This document shows, piece after piece, positions 1-12,304 of a stretch of 64,000 nucleotides of DNA. The notes beneath the pieces were generated by a model, which saw only the letters and a list, made by a program, of their open reading frames with translations, did not search any database and was not told the DNA's origin. Source of the stretch: an uncultured Collinsella sp. (GTDB taxonomy: Bacteria > Actinomycetota > Coriobacteriia > Coriobacteriales > Coriobacteriaceae); the NCBI GenBank assembly GCA_934643145.1, contig CAKUBM010000012.1, forward strand, positions 1 to 64,000, in the 5' to 3' direction. The translations under genes and the position numbers were made by a program. How positions within the stretch are numbered: position 1 is the first letter of the stretch; each line of letters opens with the position of its first letter.

Positions 1-303
1 GCCTCTCGGCGGCCTTGCGAAAAACAAATCCAAGTTAGACCATTTCAAATGGTTCGATGTCTGCCCGGATGCGACACATCTGGTGTGTCCATCCTCGCAG
101 TATCCGGTTCTCAAGGTGCACGCCTTGCGGTCCATCCGGTTCGACCGGGCCGCGCGGCAAGGAGATATATTGCCAGACCGGAGGGGCGTCCGGGGCGGGA
201 ATCTGGTCGCACACATTTCCTACACATTTTGGGATTCGGCTGACGTTTGCCAGCCGTTCCCTACCATTCACCGAGCGCGTCTTTATGGAGGGCGGTCTCA
301 TGG
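1..303. other. Window edge, no assignable gene
   Basis: One plus-strand frame stays open from base 2 to a TAG at 305-307 (about 100 codons), so the 3' end of a gene starting outside the window is possible. I recognise no motif in it. The other short frames have no convincing ribosome binding site. It could equally be non-coding DNA downstream of the phosphohexomutase. Confidence 0.3.
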
Positions 304-1704
304 CTAGAGCGAATAGGCTCCCCTAGCTAAAGCGCAACCGGCATCGAGTAGCTCATCGCGCTCCTCCACCGAAAAGCCCTCGGCGTACACGCGCACAACC
401 GGCTCGGTCCCACTCGGACGAACCAGCAACCAGGTGTCATCCTCAAACGCCAAACGCAAACCATCCATATGGCTCACGCTCTGTGGGACCTTGCCGCATA
501 TCGACTTGGGATTTATACCCGGAAGCAGCGTCCGTAGCGACTCGGCGTCCTCGGCTTCGAGGCGCAAATCGCGGCGCCCATAGCTCGTCTTGCCAAAACT
601 GGCTTCGAGCTGATCGACCAGAACGCCCAAAGGCGCGCCCGTCTTTGCCATGAGCTCACACAAGATCAGACACGCGAGGATTCCATCGCGCTCGGGCATA
701 TGCGCGGCGATACCAATGCCGCCGGCCTCTTCGCCGCCCAAAAGGACGCCGCCCTTCTTCATCTCCGCCGCTATATATTTAAAGCCAACCGGCTTGACGG
801 TCACGCGGCAACCAAGAGCCTCGGCAATGCGGCGCACGAGCGTCGAGCATGAAAGGTTGACGACGACGCGCCCCTCTAAATTGCGAAACTGAACCAGATC
901 GCCCAAAACGAGCGCCATGATCTGATGCGGATGTATATATCTACCACGTTCGTCGACCGCACCGATACGGTCGGCGTCGCCATCGGTCACCAGGCCTGCG
1001 CACGCCCCGTCCTCAACAACCGTACGCTCGCAGGCGTCCACCCACGGCTCAACCGGATCGGGACAAATATCCTCTTGATCGGACGTCTGTCCGGCATGAA
1101 TCTCATGCACCTCGACGCCAAGCTCGCGCAGCAGGTCGGCAAGATAGCCCTGGGCCGCGCCTCCCATGGGGTCGACGACCACGCGCAGGTGGGCAGCCCG
1201 GATGGCGTCGGCATCGATAAACGACGCTACCGCCTGAATATAGTCTGGAATGATATCGGCCGTGCGATATTGCCCCTCGAGCCCCATCGGTTCGGGGGCC
1301 ATGGACTCTTCGAGCTCCTCGATGACATCTTGGTTGGCCGTCGAGCCGTCTCCCATGCGAAGCTTAAGGCACAGATAGCCCTGCGGATGGTGGGAGCCCG
1401 TCACCATAAGCGCGCCGTAGGACTCGCCGTCATACGCCGCCGCCCACGATAGAGCGGGCGTGGGCACAGGCCGGGACACAAGCACGGCGTCGAGTCCATG
1501 CGCTGCGAGCACGCCTGCCGCAAGTTCAGCAAACTCGCGCGCTTGCGGCCTGGTATCAAAGCCGACGTATACCGTCTGAGAGGGGTTGGTCTTTTGCCAT
1601 AGCTCGCCAACGGCATCTGCGATGCGGGCAACGTTGTCGATATTAAAGTCGTCGTCGACGCGGGCGCGCCAACCGTCAGTTCCAAAATGAATTATCGCGC
1701 ACAC
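304..1704 (-). CDS. Phosphoglucomutase/phosphomannomutase family protein
   Basis: Cytoplasmic alpha-D-phosphohexomutase that should interconvert hexose 1- and 6-phosphates. All four family signatures are visible: the N-terminal FGTDGWR, the phosphoserine loop as GSHHP, the metal loop DGDADR, the sugar-specificity loop GEEAGG, and the C-terminal phosphate loop RPSGTEP. The frame is open further upstream to 1764, but I chose the GTG at 1704 because an AGGTG stands 7 nt before it and the family homology begins 5 residues later, giving about 466 aa. The sugar (glucose, mannose or glucosamine) cannot be decided from sequence. It stands alone on the minus strand. Confidence 0.88.
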   Translation of the reverse strand: MCAIIHFGTDGWRARVDDDFNIDNVARIADAVGELWQKTNPSQTVYVGFDTRPQAREFAELAAGVLAAHGLDAVLVSRPVPTPALSWAAAYDGESYGALMVTGSHHPQGYLCLKLRMGDGSTANQDVIEELEESMAPEPMGLEGQYRTADIIPDYIQAVASFIDADAIRAAHLRVVVDPMGGAAQGYLADLLRELGVEVHEIHAGQTSDQEDICPDPVEPWVDACERTVVEDGACAGLVTDGDADRIGAVDERGRYIHPHQIMALVLGDLVQFRNLEGRVVVNLSCSTLVRRIAEALGCRVTVKPVGFKYIAAEMKKGGVLLGGEEAGGIGIAAHMPERDGILACLILCELMAKTGAPLGVLVDQLEASFGKTSYGRRDLRLEAEDAESLRTLLPGINPKSICGKVPQSVSHMDGLRLAFEDDTWLLVRPSGTEPVVRVYAEGFSVEERDELLDAGCALARGAYSL

Positions 1705-1825
1705 GCGCAGACACCTCGCAGTGTTTGAATCATGGTACGCATGAGGTATACCCGCAACGCGCACCCAGCAACCTGCCGGCGCATACGTTCACCGTTTGGG
1801 CAAATGATACCGAGAGTGCTCGGGC

Positions 1826-1851
1826 AAAAAAACCGCCCCGTGCGGGGCGGT
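1826..1851 (-). terminator. Rho-independent terminator
   Basis: An ACCGCCCCG/CGGGGCGGT hairpin with a short loop is followed, in minus-strand direction, by a run of T (plus-strand A run at 1826-1832). It ends the dtxR-like/homocysteine methyltransferase transcription unit. Confidence 0.85.
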
Positions 1852-1873
1852 GATTCGGTTTCTTGTTATCTAT

Positions 1874-2767
1874 TTATATATCGAGCGCATCGGCCATAGC
1901 CGCCGTTGTGACTGCCGTGGTTCCGCAGCAGCTGCCCACCATCGCGGCGCCGGCCTGCCTCCACTCGACGCACGCCCGAGCGAAGGCTTCGGGGGTCTCG
2001 TGCCATACGGGACCATCCTGAGTTTGAACAGGATCACCCACGTTGGGACGTACCGTGACGGGCGTAGTCGCCGATGCAGCCATCCTGGGCACTGCGACGT
2101 TCGCGGCCGCAAGCGAGCAGCAGTTAATGCCCACCGAGCTTGCACCATGTTTTTCGGCGTACAAAACGGCAGCCTCGATGTTAAGGCCATCGCCCAGCAG
2201 GTCGCCTTTATCATCAATGACAAAACTCACCAGAACAGGCATGCCGTCGGCGGCATCTCGGGCGCCGGCAAGTATGGGCTGCAAATTGCGGATAGACGTC
2301 ACCGTCTCGATCAGTAGACCGTCAACACCGGCATTGAGCAAGGCGTGCGCCTGCTCGCGCGCAATACCTCGGATTTCACGATACTCGGCAGAGTCCTCGG
2401 CAAACCACTCAATACCAATCGGGCCCATCGAGCCCAGCAGCAGCTGAGGGTGCGCCTGGCGGGCATCATCGACGGCCCCGCGATTGACCTCCGCCACGGA
2501 TGGCGTAATCTGATCGCGCTTGAGGGCATAGCTTGATGCCTGAAAGGTATTGGTAATGAGCACCTGTGCGCCGGCGGCGACATACAGGCGATGGATACGA
2601 GAAACGGTCTGTGGCTCTGCCAGATTCCAAAACGCCGGTGGAATGTCGGCGGCATCGTACTCACTTAGCAGCACACTGCCCATAGGGCCCTGCGCCAGCA
2701 AGGTCTCACTCGACAAGCGGCGCGTAAGTTCCTCGGCACCAAAGCGGTTGTAATAACTCGTATCCAT
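1874..2767 (-). CDS. Homocysteine S-methyltransferase family protein
   Basis: Cytoplasmic zinc-dependent methyltransferase of the BHMT/MmuM/MetH N-terminal family, which moves a methyl group onto homocysteine to make methionine. The 297-aa length fits a stand-alone MmuM-type enzyme. Zinc ligands are visible as the cysteine in GINCC (about residue 215) and the paired cysteines in GSCCGT near the C-terminus. The methyl donor (S-methylmethionine, betaine or a folate/corrinoid partner) is not decidable here. The gene starts 10 nt after the DtxR-type regulator, so the two are probably co-transcribed, and a strong terminator follows at 1826-1851. Confidence 0.85.
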   Translation of the reverse strand: MDTSYYNRFGAEELTRRLSSETLLAQGPMGSVLLSEYDAADIPPAFWNLAEPQTVSRIHRLYVAAGAQVLITNTFQASSYALKRDQITPSVAEVNRGAVDDARQAHPQLLLGSMGPIGIEWFAEDSAEYREIRGIAREQAHALLNAGVDGLLIETVTSIRNLQPILAGARDAADGMPVLVSFVIDDKGDLLGDGLNIEAAVLYAEKHGASSVGINCCSLAAANVAVPRMAASATTPVTVRPNVGDPVQTQDGPVWHETPEAFARACVEWRQAGAAMVGSCCGTTAVTTAAMADALDI

Positions 2768-2777
2768 CTTTATCCCG

Positions 2778-3200
2778 CTATTCCTCGACGCTAATTCCCT
2801 GCTTTTCGAGATAAGCGAGCCAGCGGTTCATCGTGTCCTCGGAAAGCGCGTGCTCCATCATGCACGCCTCGGAATCGGCGCGCTCAAAATCGACGCCGAG
2901 CTCTTGGACCAAAAACGTGCGGATGAGGCGATGGCGGTACCAGATAGCCGTACCGACCTCGCGACCGCGCTCGGTCAGGATGACCTTGCCGTAGTGCGAT
3001 TGCTCGACAAGCTCGGACGTCTTCAGCGCCGAGACCGCCTTATTCACCGATGCCTTGGAGACACCGAGGCGCTGCGCGATATCGACCGATCGCACGCCGT
3101 TGGTCTCCCCCTCTTCGCTTTCGATGCGAACCATGCACTCCAAGTAGTCTTCGTTCGCCACCGTCAGGTGCAGCTCGCGCGAGCTATTTGTCGTTTCCAT
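2778..3200 (-). CDS. DtxR/MntR-family metal-dependent transcriptional regulator
   Basis: 140-aa DNA-binding protein with the winged helix at about residues 14-70 (DIAQRLGVSKASVNKAVSAL is the helix-turn-helix). The metal-binding dimerisation part contains the H, E, C and D residues typical of the family (RHRLIRTFL, EACMMEHALS). The short length without an SH3 domain resembles MntR more than DtxR or IdeR. GGAAGG lies just before the ATG. It is first in an operon with the homocysteine methyltransferase and divergent from pepT, so it may control both. Manganese versus iron sensing is unproven. Confidence 0.85.
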   Translation of the reverse strand: METTNSSRELHLTVANEDYLECMVRIESEEGETNGVRSVDIAQRLGVSKASVNKAVSALKTSELVEQSHYGKVILTERGREVGTAIWYRHRLIRTFLVQELGVDFERADSEACMMEHALSEDTMNRWLAYLEKQGISVEE

Positions 3201-3320
3201 GACCTTCCGTCCCTTCTACATTCAATGGGTGATTCTACCCCATCCAAGCGCCGCGGTATGCCGTGGCATACCGTGCTAGAGTTCTTGTTGCACACGACAA
3301 CCAAGATTGGAGCGGTCTTT

Positions 3321-4568
3321 ATGGAAAACAACACCACGAGCCCCGACGTCCTTGAGCGCTTTTTGCGCTATGTCCAGATCAATACGCAGTCGGAGGATGC
3401 AAACTGCGACCAAGTGCCCTCGAGTACCGTTCAGTTTGACCTTGCCAACGTGTTGGCGGAAGAGCTGCGCGAGCTCGGTGCGGAAGATGCCCACGTGACC
3501 GAACATGCCTATGTCTGCGCGCATATTCCCGCGAGTGCTGGCGCCCAGGACAAGCCTGCCCTGGGCCTAATCGCCCATCTCGACACCACCGAAGTTGCCC
3601 CGGGCGCCGGCGTGAAGCCGCATATTGTGCACTACGAGGGCGGCGACCTGGTCTGCGGCACGGTTGACGGCAAGCCCGTAGCCATGAGCACCGCCAAGCT
3701 TCCCGCCCTGAACGACCTCGTGGGTGAGGACCTGGTTTGCAGCGACGGCACCACACTGCTGGGCGCCGACGACAAGGCGGGCGTCGCCGAAATCATGGCG
3801 CTCGTCGCACGCATCGCTCAGGATCCCTCGCTGCCCCACCCCGCGCTCGGCATTTGCTTCTGTCCCGACGAGGAGATCGGCCACGGCGCCGAGCTGCTGG
3901 ATATTGAGGCCTTTGGCTGCAAGTACGCCTACACGGTCGACGGCGGCCCCGTCGGCGAGCTGGAGTGGGAGTGCTTTAACGCCGCCGAGGCGACCGTTCG
4001 CTTTGAGGGCCAGTCCATTCACCCCGGCGACGCCAAGGGCCGCATGGTCAACGCAGGCAATCTGTTCTGCGACTTTAACGCACTACTCCCCTATGCGCAG
4101 CGCCCGGAATACACGGAGGGCTACGAGGGCTTCTATCATCTTGAGGGCGTGTCTGCGACCGTCGATCACGCCACGGCGCGCTATATCGTTCGCGACCACG
4201 ATGCAGCCAAGTTCCAGCAGAAGCTCGAGCTGATTGATTCCGCCGCAGCACTGCTCAACCAGCGCCTGGGCGAGGAGCGCGTGACGGTTGAGATCAAGCA
4301 GCAGTACCGCAACATGGCCGAGATCGTATGTGACTATCCGGAGCTTATTGACGTTGCCAAGGAAGCCTATCTTGCTTGCGGCGTTGAGCCCCAAGTGCTG
4401 CCGATTCGTGGCGGCACCGACGGCGCGCAGCTGTCGTTCCGCGGCCTGCCCTGCCCCAACCTTTCCACGGGCGGCTACTGCTACCACGGCGTCAACGAGT
4501 TCGTCCCGGTCAGTTCGCTCGTCAAGATGACCGACGTCCTGCAGGAGCTCGTCGCCCGCTTCGCGTAA
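3321..4568 (+). CDS. pepT: Peptidase T (tripeptide aminopeptidase)
   Basis: Cytoplasmic M20B zinc aminopeptidase that removes the N-terminal residue of tripeptides. Visible motifs are LIAHLDTTE (metal-binding H and catalytic D), GADDKAGVAEIM (bridging D), CPDEEIGHGA (catalytic and metal E pair) and a C-terminal RGGTDGAQLS. The frame is open back to 2850, but that part is antisense to dtxR. The ATG at 3321, with GGAG upstream, begins the family homology and gives 415 aa, the normal size. It is transcribed divergently from the DtxR-type gene and followed by a strong terminator. Confidence 0.93.
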   Translation: MENNTTSPDVLERFLRYVQINTQSEDANCDQVPSSTVQFDLANVLAEELRELGAEDAHVTEHAYVCAHIPASAGAQDKPALGLIAHLDTTEVAPGAGVKPHIVHYEGGDLVCGTVDGKPVAMSTAKLPALNDLVGEDLVCSDGTTLLGADDKAGVAEIMALVARIAQDPSLPHPALGICFCPDEEIGHGAELLDIEAFGCKYAYTVDGGPVGELEWECFNAAEATVRFEGQSIHPGDAKGRMVNAGNLFCDFNALLPYAQRPEYTEGYEGFYHLEGVSATVDHATARYIVRDHDAAKFQQKLELIDSAAALLNQRLGEERVTVEIKQQYRNMAEIVCDYPELIDVAKEAYLACGVEPQVLPIRGGTDGAQLSFRGLPCPNLSTGGYCYHGVNEFVPVSSLVKMTDVLQELVARFA

Positions 4569-4592
4569 GGAACTCGAACAAATCAGCTCAAC

Positions 4593-4633
4593 AAAATCGC
4601 CCCGTCCTCAAAACCGAGAACGGGGCGATTTTT
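4593..4633 (+). terminator. Terminator after pepT
   Basis: AAATCGCCCCGT pairs with ACGGGGCGATTT across a short loop and is followed by TTTTT. The stem is also A-rich at its 5' foot, so it could act on both strands. Confidence 0.85.
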
Positions 4634-4664
4634 GGTGCAAAGTAACCTGACCCCCCCCTTGCAC
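4634..4664. repeat. Small inverted repeat with C-tract
   Basis: GGTGCAA (4634-4640) and TTGCACC (4658-4664) flank AGTAACCTGA and a run of seven C. It resembles the short intergenic palindromes elsewhere in the window but occurs once here. Confidence 0.4.
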
Positions 4665-4691
4665 CAATCCCTTGACTTGCATGGGATAGCA

Positions 4692-4853
4692 ATGTTTTGG
4701 CAAAGTCAGCGAGCGACGTCCAAGGCGAACAAGTTGGCATGAAAAAGGCAGGGCATTGACCTTCTGGTCATGCCCTGCCTTTTGAATGACAAATTGTCGC
4801 CTTGGGCGGCGCGCAGCGTCGAGCTGTTACGGCGTTTGGTAAAACGCCGTAAC
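4692..4853 (-). repeat. Nested-hairpin intergenic element, copy 1
   Basis: Starts with ATGTTTTGGCAA. The outer stem is CCAAGGCGA (4720-4728) with TCGCCTTGG (4797-4805). The inner 14-bp stem (4743-4756 with 4770-4783) ends in one bulged base, a GACC/GGTC stem and a TTCT loop. A separate 12-bp hairpin with a GGTA loop lies at 4826-4853. It ends one base before the LCP stop codon and is best read on the minus strand as the 3' region of that transcript. Other full copies are at 22000-22156 and 27955-28160. Confidence 0.8.
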
Positions 4854-4854
4854 C

Positions 4855-6081
4855 CTAGTAGTTGGCCTCGTATCCGTTACCTTCTCCAGAAGGTTCTTCG
4901 TAGTAGTCCGAATCGCTTGAGTCGCTCGAATCGTCCGAGCTACCCGACGAAGTGGCGGTACCGTTGGCGTAGTCATCGGAGGTGTTATTGCTCAGGTCGC
5001 CGATCGTGGAGCTGGAACCGTCGGAAAGGCCCATGGTGTTGGGGCCCTTGGGGTCCTTGCCGGCGTCAACGCGCTCCATCATTTCCTTGAGCTCGTCCTC
5101 GTAGACAAAGACATAGCTCACGCCATCGATCATAGTGTCATCACCGGCGTACGAGGGCAGGTTGGCCGAGTAGATGCCGTCGACATCCATGTCGCGCATG
5201 GCGTTGACCGTAGACACGATATCCTGAACGCTCATATCGGTTACGAGCATATCGGACAGCGAATTGACCAGGCCAAAGATCTTCGTGGCATCGAAGTTAT
5301 TGAGGATCTGGTTGGCAAGGGCGCCAAGCACCTGACGCTGGTGGCGCATGCGCGTGTAATCGCCGTCGGCATAGGTGTAGCGGCAACGGGCATAGGTAAG
5401 GGCGGTGGCGCCATCCATATGCTGCTGACCAGCGGTGATCTTAATATCAAGGTGCTCAGGGTCGTCGACATCGTCGGTTGCGTTAATGTCGATACCGCCA
5501 ACCGAATCAATCAGCGCCTGCATTCCGTCGAAGCTGACCTCGGCATAATGGGAAATCTGAACGCCGCACAGTTCGTTGACCGCCTCGACCATGGCCTCGG
5601 CGCCGCCAACGGTATGGCAGGCGTTGATCTTCATGGTCTCGCCCTTGTACACGACCTTGGTGTCGCGCGGAACAGAGATAAGCGTCGCCTGCTTCTGCGT
5701 GGGATCGATGCGTGCCAGAATAATCGAGTCGGCACGGTACGTATCCTCGCCCGGACGGCCGTCAGTGCCAAGAAGCAGCACGTAGAACGGATCCTTCGCC
5801 TCGTCGGTATCCACCAGAATCTGGCGCAGGTTGTCGGTAATGACATTAGAATCGCCGAGCTTGCCCATAATGGTGGCAAACCACAGGCCGGCAGCGGTCG
5901 TGGCGCTCAGCAGCACACCGAGCACGGCGATAAGCGCCACGCGGCGAACGTTGTGGCTGCGACGACGCTGGCGAGCGCGCTCGGAATAGCGAGCCACGTT
6001 ATCGCGACTGTAGATCTTGGCCTGCGCACCAGTTGAGGGTCTTCGGGTGGTGGTATCCGCGAGGGGCTTCTTGTTAAACAT
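4855..6081 (-). CDS. LytR-CpsA-Psr (LCP) family cell-wall polymer ligase
   Basis: Membrane-anchored enzyme that should attach anionic glycopolymers from a lipid carrier to peptidoglycan. A basic cytoplasmic N-terminus (RARQRRR) precedes one membrane segment at about residues 48-70, then the LCP domain with LLLGTDGR, RADSIIL, SVPRDT and YARCRYTYADGDYTRMRHQR, holding the conserved Asp and Arg residues for pyrophosphate/lipid binding. The C-terminus is a Ser/Asp-rich disordered tail. A TTG at 6087 is in frame, but the ATG at 6081 has AGG at better spacing. It lies 12 nt after murA, so the pair is a cell-wall operon. Confidence 0.88.
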   Translation of the reverse strand: MFNKKPLADTTTRRPSTGAQAKIYSRDNVARYSERARQRRRSHNVRRVALIAVLGVLLSATTAAGLWFATIMGKLGDSNVITDNLRQILVDTDEAKDPFYVLLLGTDGRPGEDTYRADSIILARIDPTQKQATLISVPRDTKVVYKGETMKINACHTVGGAEAMVEAVNELCGVQISHYAEVSFDGMQALIDSVGGIDINATDDVDDPEHLDIKITAGQQHMDGATALTYARCRYTYADGDYTRMRHQRQVLGALANQILNNFDATKIFGLVNSLSDMLVTDMSVQDIVSTVNAMRDMDVDGIYSANLPSYAGDDTMIDGVSYVFVYEDELKEMMERVDAGKDPKGPNTMGLSDGSSSTIGDLSNNTSDDYANGTATSSGSSDDSSDSSDSDYYEEPSGEGNGYEANY

Positions 6082-6093
6082 AGGCAACCTGTA

Positions 6094-7377
6094 TTAGTAG
6101 ATAACGGGATCGGGGACGGTGGCATGCTCGACATGCGCGCCGAGCGCCTGCAGTTTCTCGACAAACTGCTCGTAGCCACGCTTGATGTGATGGATGGCCG
6201 AGACCTCGGTCGTACCGTCGGCGATCAGGCCGGCTACGACGAGAGCCGCACCGCCACGCAGATCGGGCGAGGTAACCTGTGCACCCGAGAAACCCTTGAC
6301 ACCATGAATCATGGCATGATGGCTCTCGATACGAATGTCGGCACCCATGCGCACCAGCTCAGAGGCAAACATAAAGCGATTCTCGAAGATGTTCTCGGTA
6401 ATGACGGAGCTGCCGTCGGCGAGGGCGGAGAGCACCATAATCTGCGCCTGCATGTCGGTCGGGAAACCGGGGAACGGAAGCGTCTGGATATCGACCGGCT
6501 TGATGCGCTCGGCGCGATTCACATGGACGCCGTCATCGGTACGCTCGCAATCGATGCCCATGAGCTCCATCTTCTTGAGCACCATGCCCAAATGGATGGG
6601 GCAAAAACCCGTGACGTCGACACCGCGATCGTCGGCCATCAGCGCGCCGGCGACGATAAAGGTACCGGCCTCGATGCGGTCGCCCACAACGCGATGGGTA
6701 ACGGGATGCAGCTCTTCCACGCCTTCAATAGTCACGACGGGCGTGCCGGCACCGACAATCTTGGCGCCCATCTCGTTGAGCATGTTGGCAAGATCGACGA
6801 TCTCGGGCTCGCGAGCGGCATTGTCGATAACCGTGGTGCCCTGTGCGCGCACGGAGGCCATGATGAGGTTCTCGGTGGCGCCGACACTGGCGAACTCGAG
6901 CGTGACGGTCGTGCCGCGCAGACCCTGGGGCGCACTGGCGTTGATGTAGCCATGGGCGGTATCGAACTCAACGCCCAAGGCCTCAAGACCGAGAATGTGC
7001 ATATCGATCTTGCGGGCGCCCAGGTTGCAGCCGCCGGGCATGGCGATCTTGGCACGATGGAAGCGGCCCAGCAGGGGCCCCATCACGGCGGTGGAAGCAC
7101 GCATCTTGGCAACGAGCTCGTAGGGAGCCTCCCAAGAATCGACCTGAGAGGTATCGATCTCGAGCGTGTGCTCGTCGAGAACATCGATCGTAGCGCCCAT
7201 GCCCTTGAGCACCTTGCCCATTACGTGGACATCGGAAATATCGGGCACGTTCTGCAGCGTCGTCTTGCCCGGCGCCAGAAGCGTTGCCGCCATAAGTTTG
7301 AGCGCGGAGTTCTTGGCGCCCGAGACAGGCACGGAACCTCCGATGGCGTGGCCACCCTCAACGCGGATAATATCCAA
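6094..7377 (-). CDS. murA: UDP-N-acetylglucosamine 1-carboxyvinyltransferase
   Basis: First committed step of peptidoglycan synthesis: transfer of enolpyruvate from PEP to UDP-GlcNAc in the cytoplasm. The 427-aa length is standard. Lys22 in SGAKNSALK and Cys117 in MPGGCNLGARK match the two classical catalytic residues; having Cys (not Asp) predicts fosfomycin sensitivity at this target. It lies just after the atp operon terminator and 12 nt before the LCP gene. Confidence 0.95.
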   Translation of the reverse strand: MDIIRVEGGHAIGGSVPVSGAKNSALKLMAATLLAPGKTTLQNVPDISDVHVMGKVLKGMGATIDVLDEHTLEIDTSQVDSWEAPYELVAKMRASTAVMGPLLGRFHRAKIAMPGGCNLGARKIDMHILGLEALGVEFDTAHGYINASAPQGLRGTTVTLEFASVGATENLIMASVRAQGTTVIDNAAREPEIVDLANMLNEMGAKIVGAGTPVVTIEGVEELHPVTHRVVGDRIEAGTFIVAGALMADDRGVDVTGFCPIHLGMVLKKMELMGIDCERTDDGVHVNRAERIKPVDIQTLPFPGFPTDMQAQIMVLSALADGSSVITENIFENRFMFASELVRMGADIRIESHHAMIHGVKGFSGAQVTSPDLRGGAALVVAGLIADGTTEVSAIHHIKRGYEQFVEKLQALGAHVEHATVPDPVIY

Positions 7378-7389
7378 GGTCTACCCTTT

Positions 7390-7430
7390 CAAAAAGCATG
7401 CCCGGGGTGGCTGGGCCATCCCGGGCATGA
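7390..7430 (-). terminator. Terminator of the atp operon
   Basis: CATGCCCGGG and CCCGGGCATG form a 10-bp stem. In minus-strand direction it is followed by TTTTTG (plus-strand A run at 7391-7395). It separates atpC from murA. Confidence 0.85.
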
Positions 7431-7465
7431 TGTGTTCGCAAATGGTCGAACGCTAAAACGTTTGA

Positions 7466-7858
7466 CTATTGGGCAAGCTTGAGCTTACACCATGCGATTT
7501 CATTATAGAGGTAGGCGCGGCGTGCATCATCCTCCGACAAATTACCCAGCTTCTCTTCAAAACCTTGAATATCAGCTTTAACCTTGTCGGCATCGACGGT
7601 CGCCAGATCGCAAGCGCGCTCGGCGAGGACGGTCACGACATCGTCCGCAACCTGGGCATAGCCGCCGGCCACGGCAAACGTGTGGTCGACAGTGCCCATG
7701 GCCTTATCGGAAACGCGAACGTAACCGTGGTCGATCGTGCAGATTTCGCTGGAGTGAGCAGGCAGGACGCCAAACTCGCCATCCGTGGACGGAATCGACA
7801 CAAACGCAGCGTCACCCTCATAGGCGCAGCTCACGGGGCACACGATGCGGATACGCAT
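7466..7858 (-). CDS. atpC: ATP synthase epsilon subunit
   Basis: 130-aa central-stalk subunit that couples the c-ring to gamma and can inhibit ATP hydrolysis. The N-terminal beta-sandwich shows the family signature GEFGVLPAHSS and GGYAQV; the helical C-terminus (DDARRAYLYNEIAWCKLKLAQ) is short but present. It is last in the atp operon, 3 nt after atpD, and followed by the terminator at 7390-7430. Confidence 0.92.
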   Translation of the reverse strand: MRIRIVCPVSCAYEGDAAFVSIPSTDGEFGVLPAHSSEICTIDHGYVRVSDKAMGTVDHTFAVAGGYAQVADDVVTVLAERACDLATVDADKVKADIQGFEEKLGNLSEDDARRAYLYNEIAWCKLKLAQ

Positions 7859-7861
7859 AAC

Positions 7862-10224
<2,363 letters not shown>

Positions 10225-10229
10225 AGGGC

Positions 10230-11828
10230 TTAGTTCTCCTCTGATCCAGAAACATCCGAATGGTGCTTGGCCATGAACTGCTGCTTAAAGTCGCCGATAA
10301 CACGCAAGAGCTCAGCCTTGGTGTCGTCATCGATCTTCTTGGCGCGAACCTTGTCGAGCAGCAAGCCAAAGCCATTGTCCATGTACTCGATGAGCTCGGC
10401 ACGGAAGGGCAGCACGTCGGCGATCTCCAGGTCGTCCAGGAAGCCCTCGTTGCCAGCGAACAGCGCAACGATCTGCTCGGAAACCTCGAACGGCTTGTAG
10501 CGCGGCTGCTTAAGGAGCTCGGTCATGCGAGCGCCGTGGGTAAGCTGCTTTTGCGTGGCCTCGTCGAGGTCGGAGCCGAACTGCGTAAAGCCGGCGAGCT
10601 CCTGGTACGAAGCGAGGTCCAGACGGAGGTTGCCGGCGACCTGCTTCATGGCCTTGGTCTGAGCGTCGCCACCGACGCGGGACACGGAAATGCCCACGTC
10701 GACTGCCGGGCGCTGACCCTGGAAGAAGAGCTCGGACTGCAGGTAGATCTGACCGTCGGTAATGGAAATGACGTTGGTCGGAATGTAGGCCGAGACGTCG
10801 CCGTCCTGGGTCTCGATGATCGGCAGAGCCGTCATGGAGCCGTAGCCGTTCTTCTTGGACATCTTGACGGCGCGCTCGAGCAGGCGAGAGTGCAGGTAGA
10901 AGATGTCGCCAGGATAGGCCTCGCGTCCGGGCGGACGATGCAGCGTCAGCGACATCTGACGGTAGGCCACAGCCTGCTTGGACAGGTCGTCGTAGATGAC
11001 GAGCACGTGGCCGCCGGGGTTGGTCTCGCTGGCAGGCTTGCCGTCCTCGCCGTTGTACATAAAGAACTCGCCGATAGCGGCACCGGCCATAGGCGCGATG
11101 TACTGCATAGGGGCGGAATCGGCAGCGGTGGCCGAAACGATGATGGTGTAGTCGAGCGCACCGTGCTGAGCGAGGGTCTCGCGGATGTTGGCAACCGTGG
11201 AGGCCTTCTGGCCGATGGCGACATAGATGCAGACCATGCCCTTGCCACGCTGATTGAGGATAGCGTCGATGGCGATGGCGGTCTTGCCGGTCTTACGGTC
11301 GCCGATGATGAGCTCACGCTGGCCGCGGCCGATGGGCACCATGGAGTCGATGGCCAACAGGCCGGTCTGAACCGGCTCGCACACCGGGGTACGGTCGATG
11401 ACGCCGGGAGCCTTGAACTCGATGGGGCGACGGTGCGTGGCGACGATATCACCCAGGCCGTCGATGGGCTGGCCGAGCGGATTGACGACGCGGCCGAGCA
11501 TGGCGCGGCTCACGGGGATATCCATAATGCGGCCAGTGGTGCGGCACTCGTCGCCTTCCTTGATGGAGTCGACGGCACCGAACAGAACGGCGCCGACCTC
11601 GTCACGGTCAAGGTTCTGGGCAAGGCCGAAGACGGTCTCACCGGTATCGGAGCTCTTGAACTCCAGAAGCTCGCCTGCCATGGCGCTCTTGAGGCCGGAG
11701 ACGCGCGCGATGCCGTCGCCTACCTCGTCGACCGTTGAAACCTCATGCGTATCGACCGTCGCGGAGAGGCTCGTGAGCTGCTCCTGCAGTTTCTTGGCGA
11801 TATCCTGGGCATTGAGGGTTTCGGACAT
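10230..11828 (-). CDS. atpA: ATP synthase alpha subunit
   Basis: Non-catalytic nucleotide-binding F1 subunit, 532 aa. The P-loop GDRKTGKT lies near residue 170, and the family signature [14 protein letters not shown] and the arginine-finger region are intact. The start overlaps the atpH stop by one base. Confidence 0.97.
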   Translation of the reverse strand: MSETLNAQDIAKKLQEQLTSLSATVDTHEVSTVDEVGDGIARVSGLKSAMAGELLEFKSSDTGETVFGLAQNLDRDEVGAVLFGAVDSIKEGDECRTTGRIMDIPVSRAMLGRVVNPLGQPIDGLGDIVATHRRPIEFKAPGVIDRTPVCEPVQTGLLAIDSMVPIGRGQRELIIGDRKTGKTAIAIDAILNQRGKGMVCIYVAIGQKASTVANIRETLAQHGALDYTIIVSATAADSAPMQYIAPMAGAAIGEFFMYNGEDGKPASETNPGGHVLVIYDDLSKQAVAYRQMSLTLHRPPGREAYPGDIFYLHSRLLERAVKMSKKNGYGSMTALPIIETQDGDVSAYIPTNVISITDGQIYLQSELFFQGQRPAVDVGISVSRVGGDAQTKAMKQVAGNLRLDLASYQELAGFTQFGSDLDEATQKQLTHGARMTELLKQPRYKPFEVSEQIVALFAGNEGFLDDLEIADVLPFRAELIEYMDNGFGLLLDKVRAKKIDDDTKAELLRVIGDFKQQFMAKHHSDVSGSEEN

Positions 11829-12304
11829 TAGGCTTCACCTCCGTACGAATTAGCAGAGTTTGCGAGGGTCTCCTGCGCGATGCGCAGCTGCGTCTTGACC
11901 GAAATGTCACGACGCTCGCCGCGGGCCTCGAGCACCAGGCCGCCCACGATAGACGGGTCGACCTGCTCGATAAGGAATACCTTGCGGCCGAAGTCCTGCT
12001 CGCATTTCTTAGTGATGGTTTGACGCAGCTCGTCGTCGAGCGGGATCGCCGTGGTGACGGTCACGCCCACTACATCCTCGTCTTCCTCGGCAACATACTT
12101 AAAGGCAGCTGCCACCTTGGGAAGAAGGTCGAGCTGGTCGCGCTTGGACATGGTGTCGAGCACGGCGATGATCTCGGGGCTGGCGCTAGCCAGGCGCTCG
12201 ATCATCTCGAGGTCCTCGAACACATGGTTCTCGGCCTTGGCGGCTTCCAGAAGGGAGCGCGCGTAGGTCTCGAGCACCTTGTCCTGATAGCGGCTAGTCG
12301 GCAT
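11828..12304 (-). CDS. atpH: ATP synthase delta subunit
   Basis: 158-aa peripheral-stalk protein that links F1 to the b dimer. The N-terminal [11 protein letters not shown] and the C-terminal signature with [20 protein letters not shown] are typical of OSCP/delta. It overlaps atpF by 11 nt and atpA by 1 nt. Confidence 0.92.
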   Translation of the reverse strand: MPTSRYQDKVLETYARSLLEAAKAENHVFEDLEMIERLASASPEIIAVLDTMSKRDQLDLLPKVAAAFKYVAEEDEDVVGVTVTTAIPLDDELRQTITKKCEQDFGRKVFLIEQVDPSIVGGLVLEARGERRDISVKTQLRIAQETLANSANSYGGEA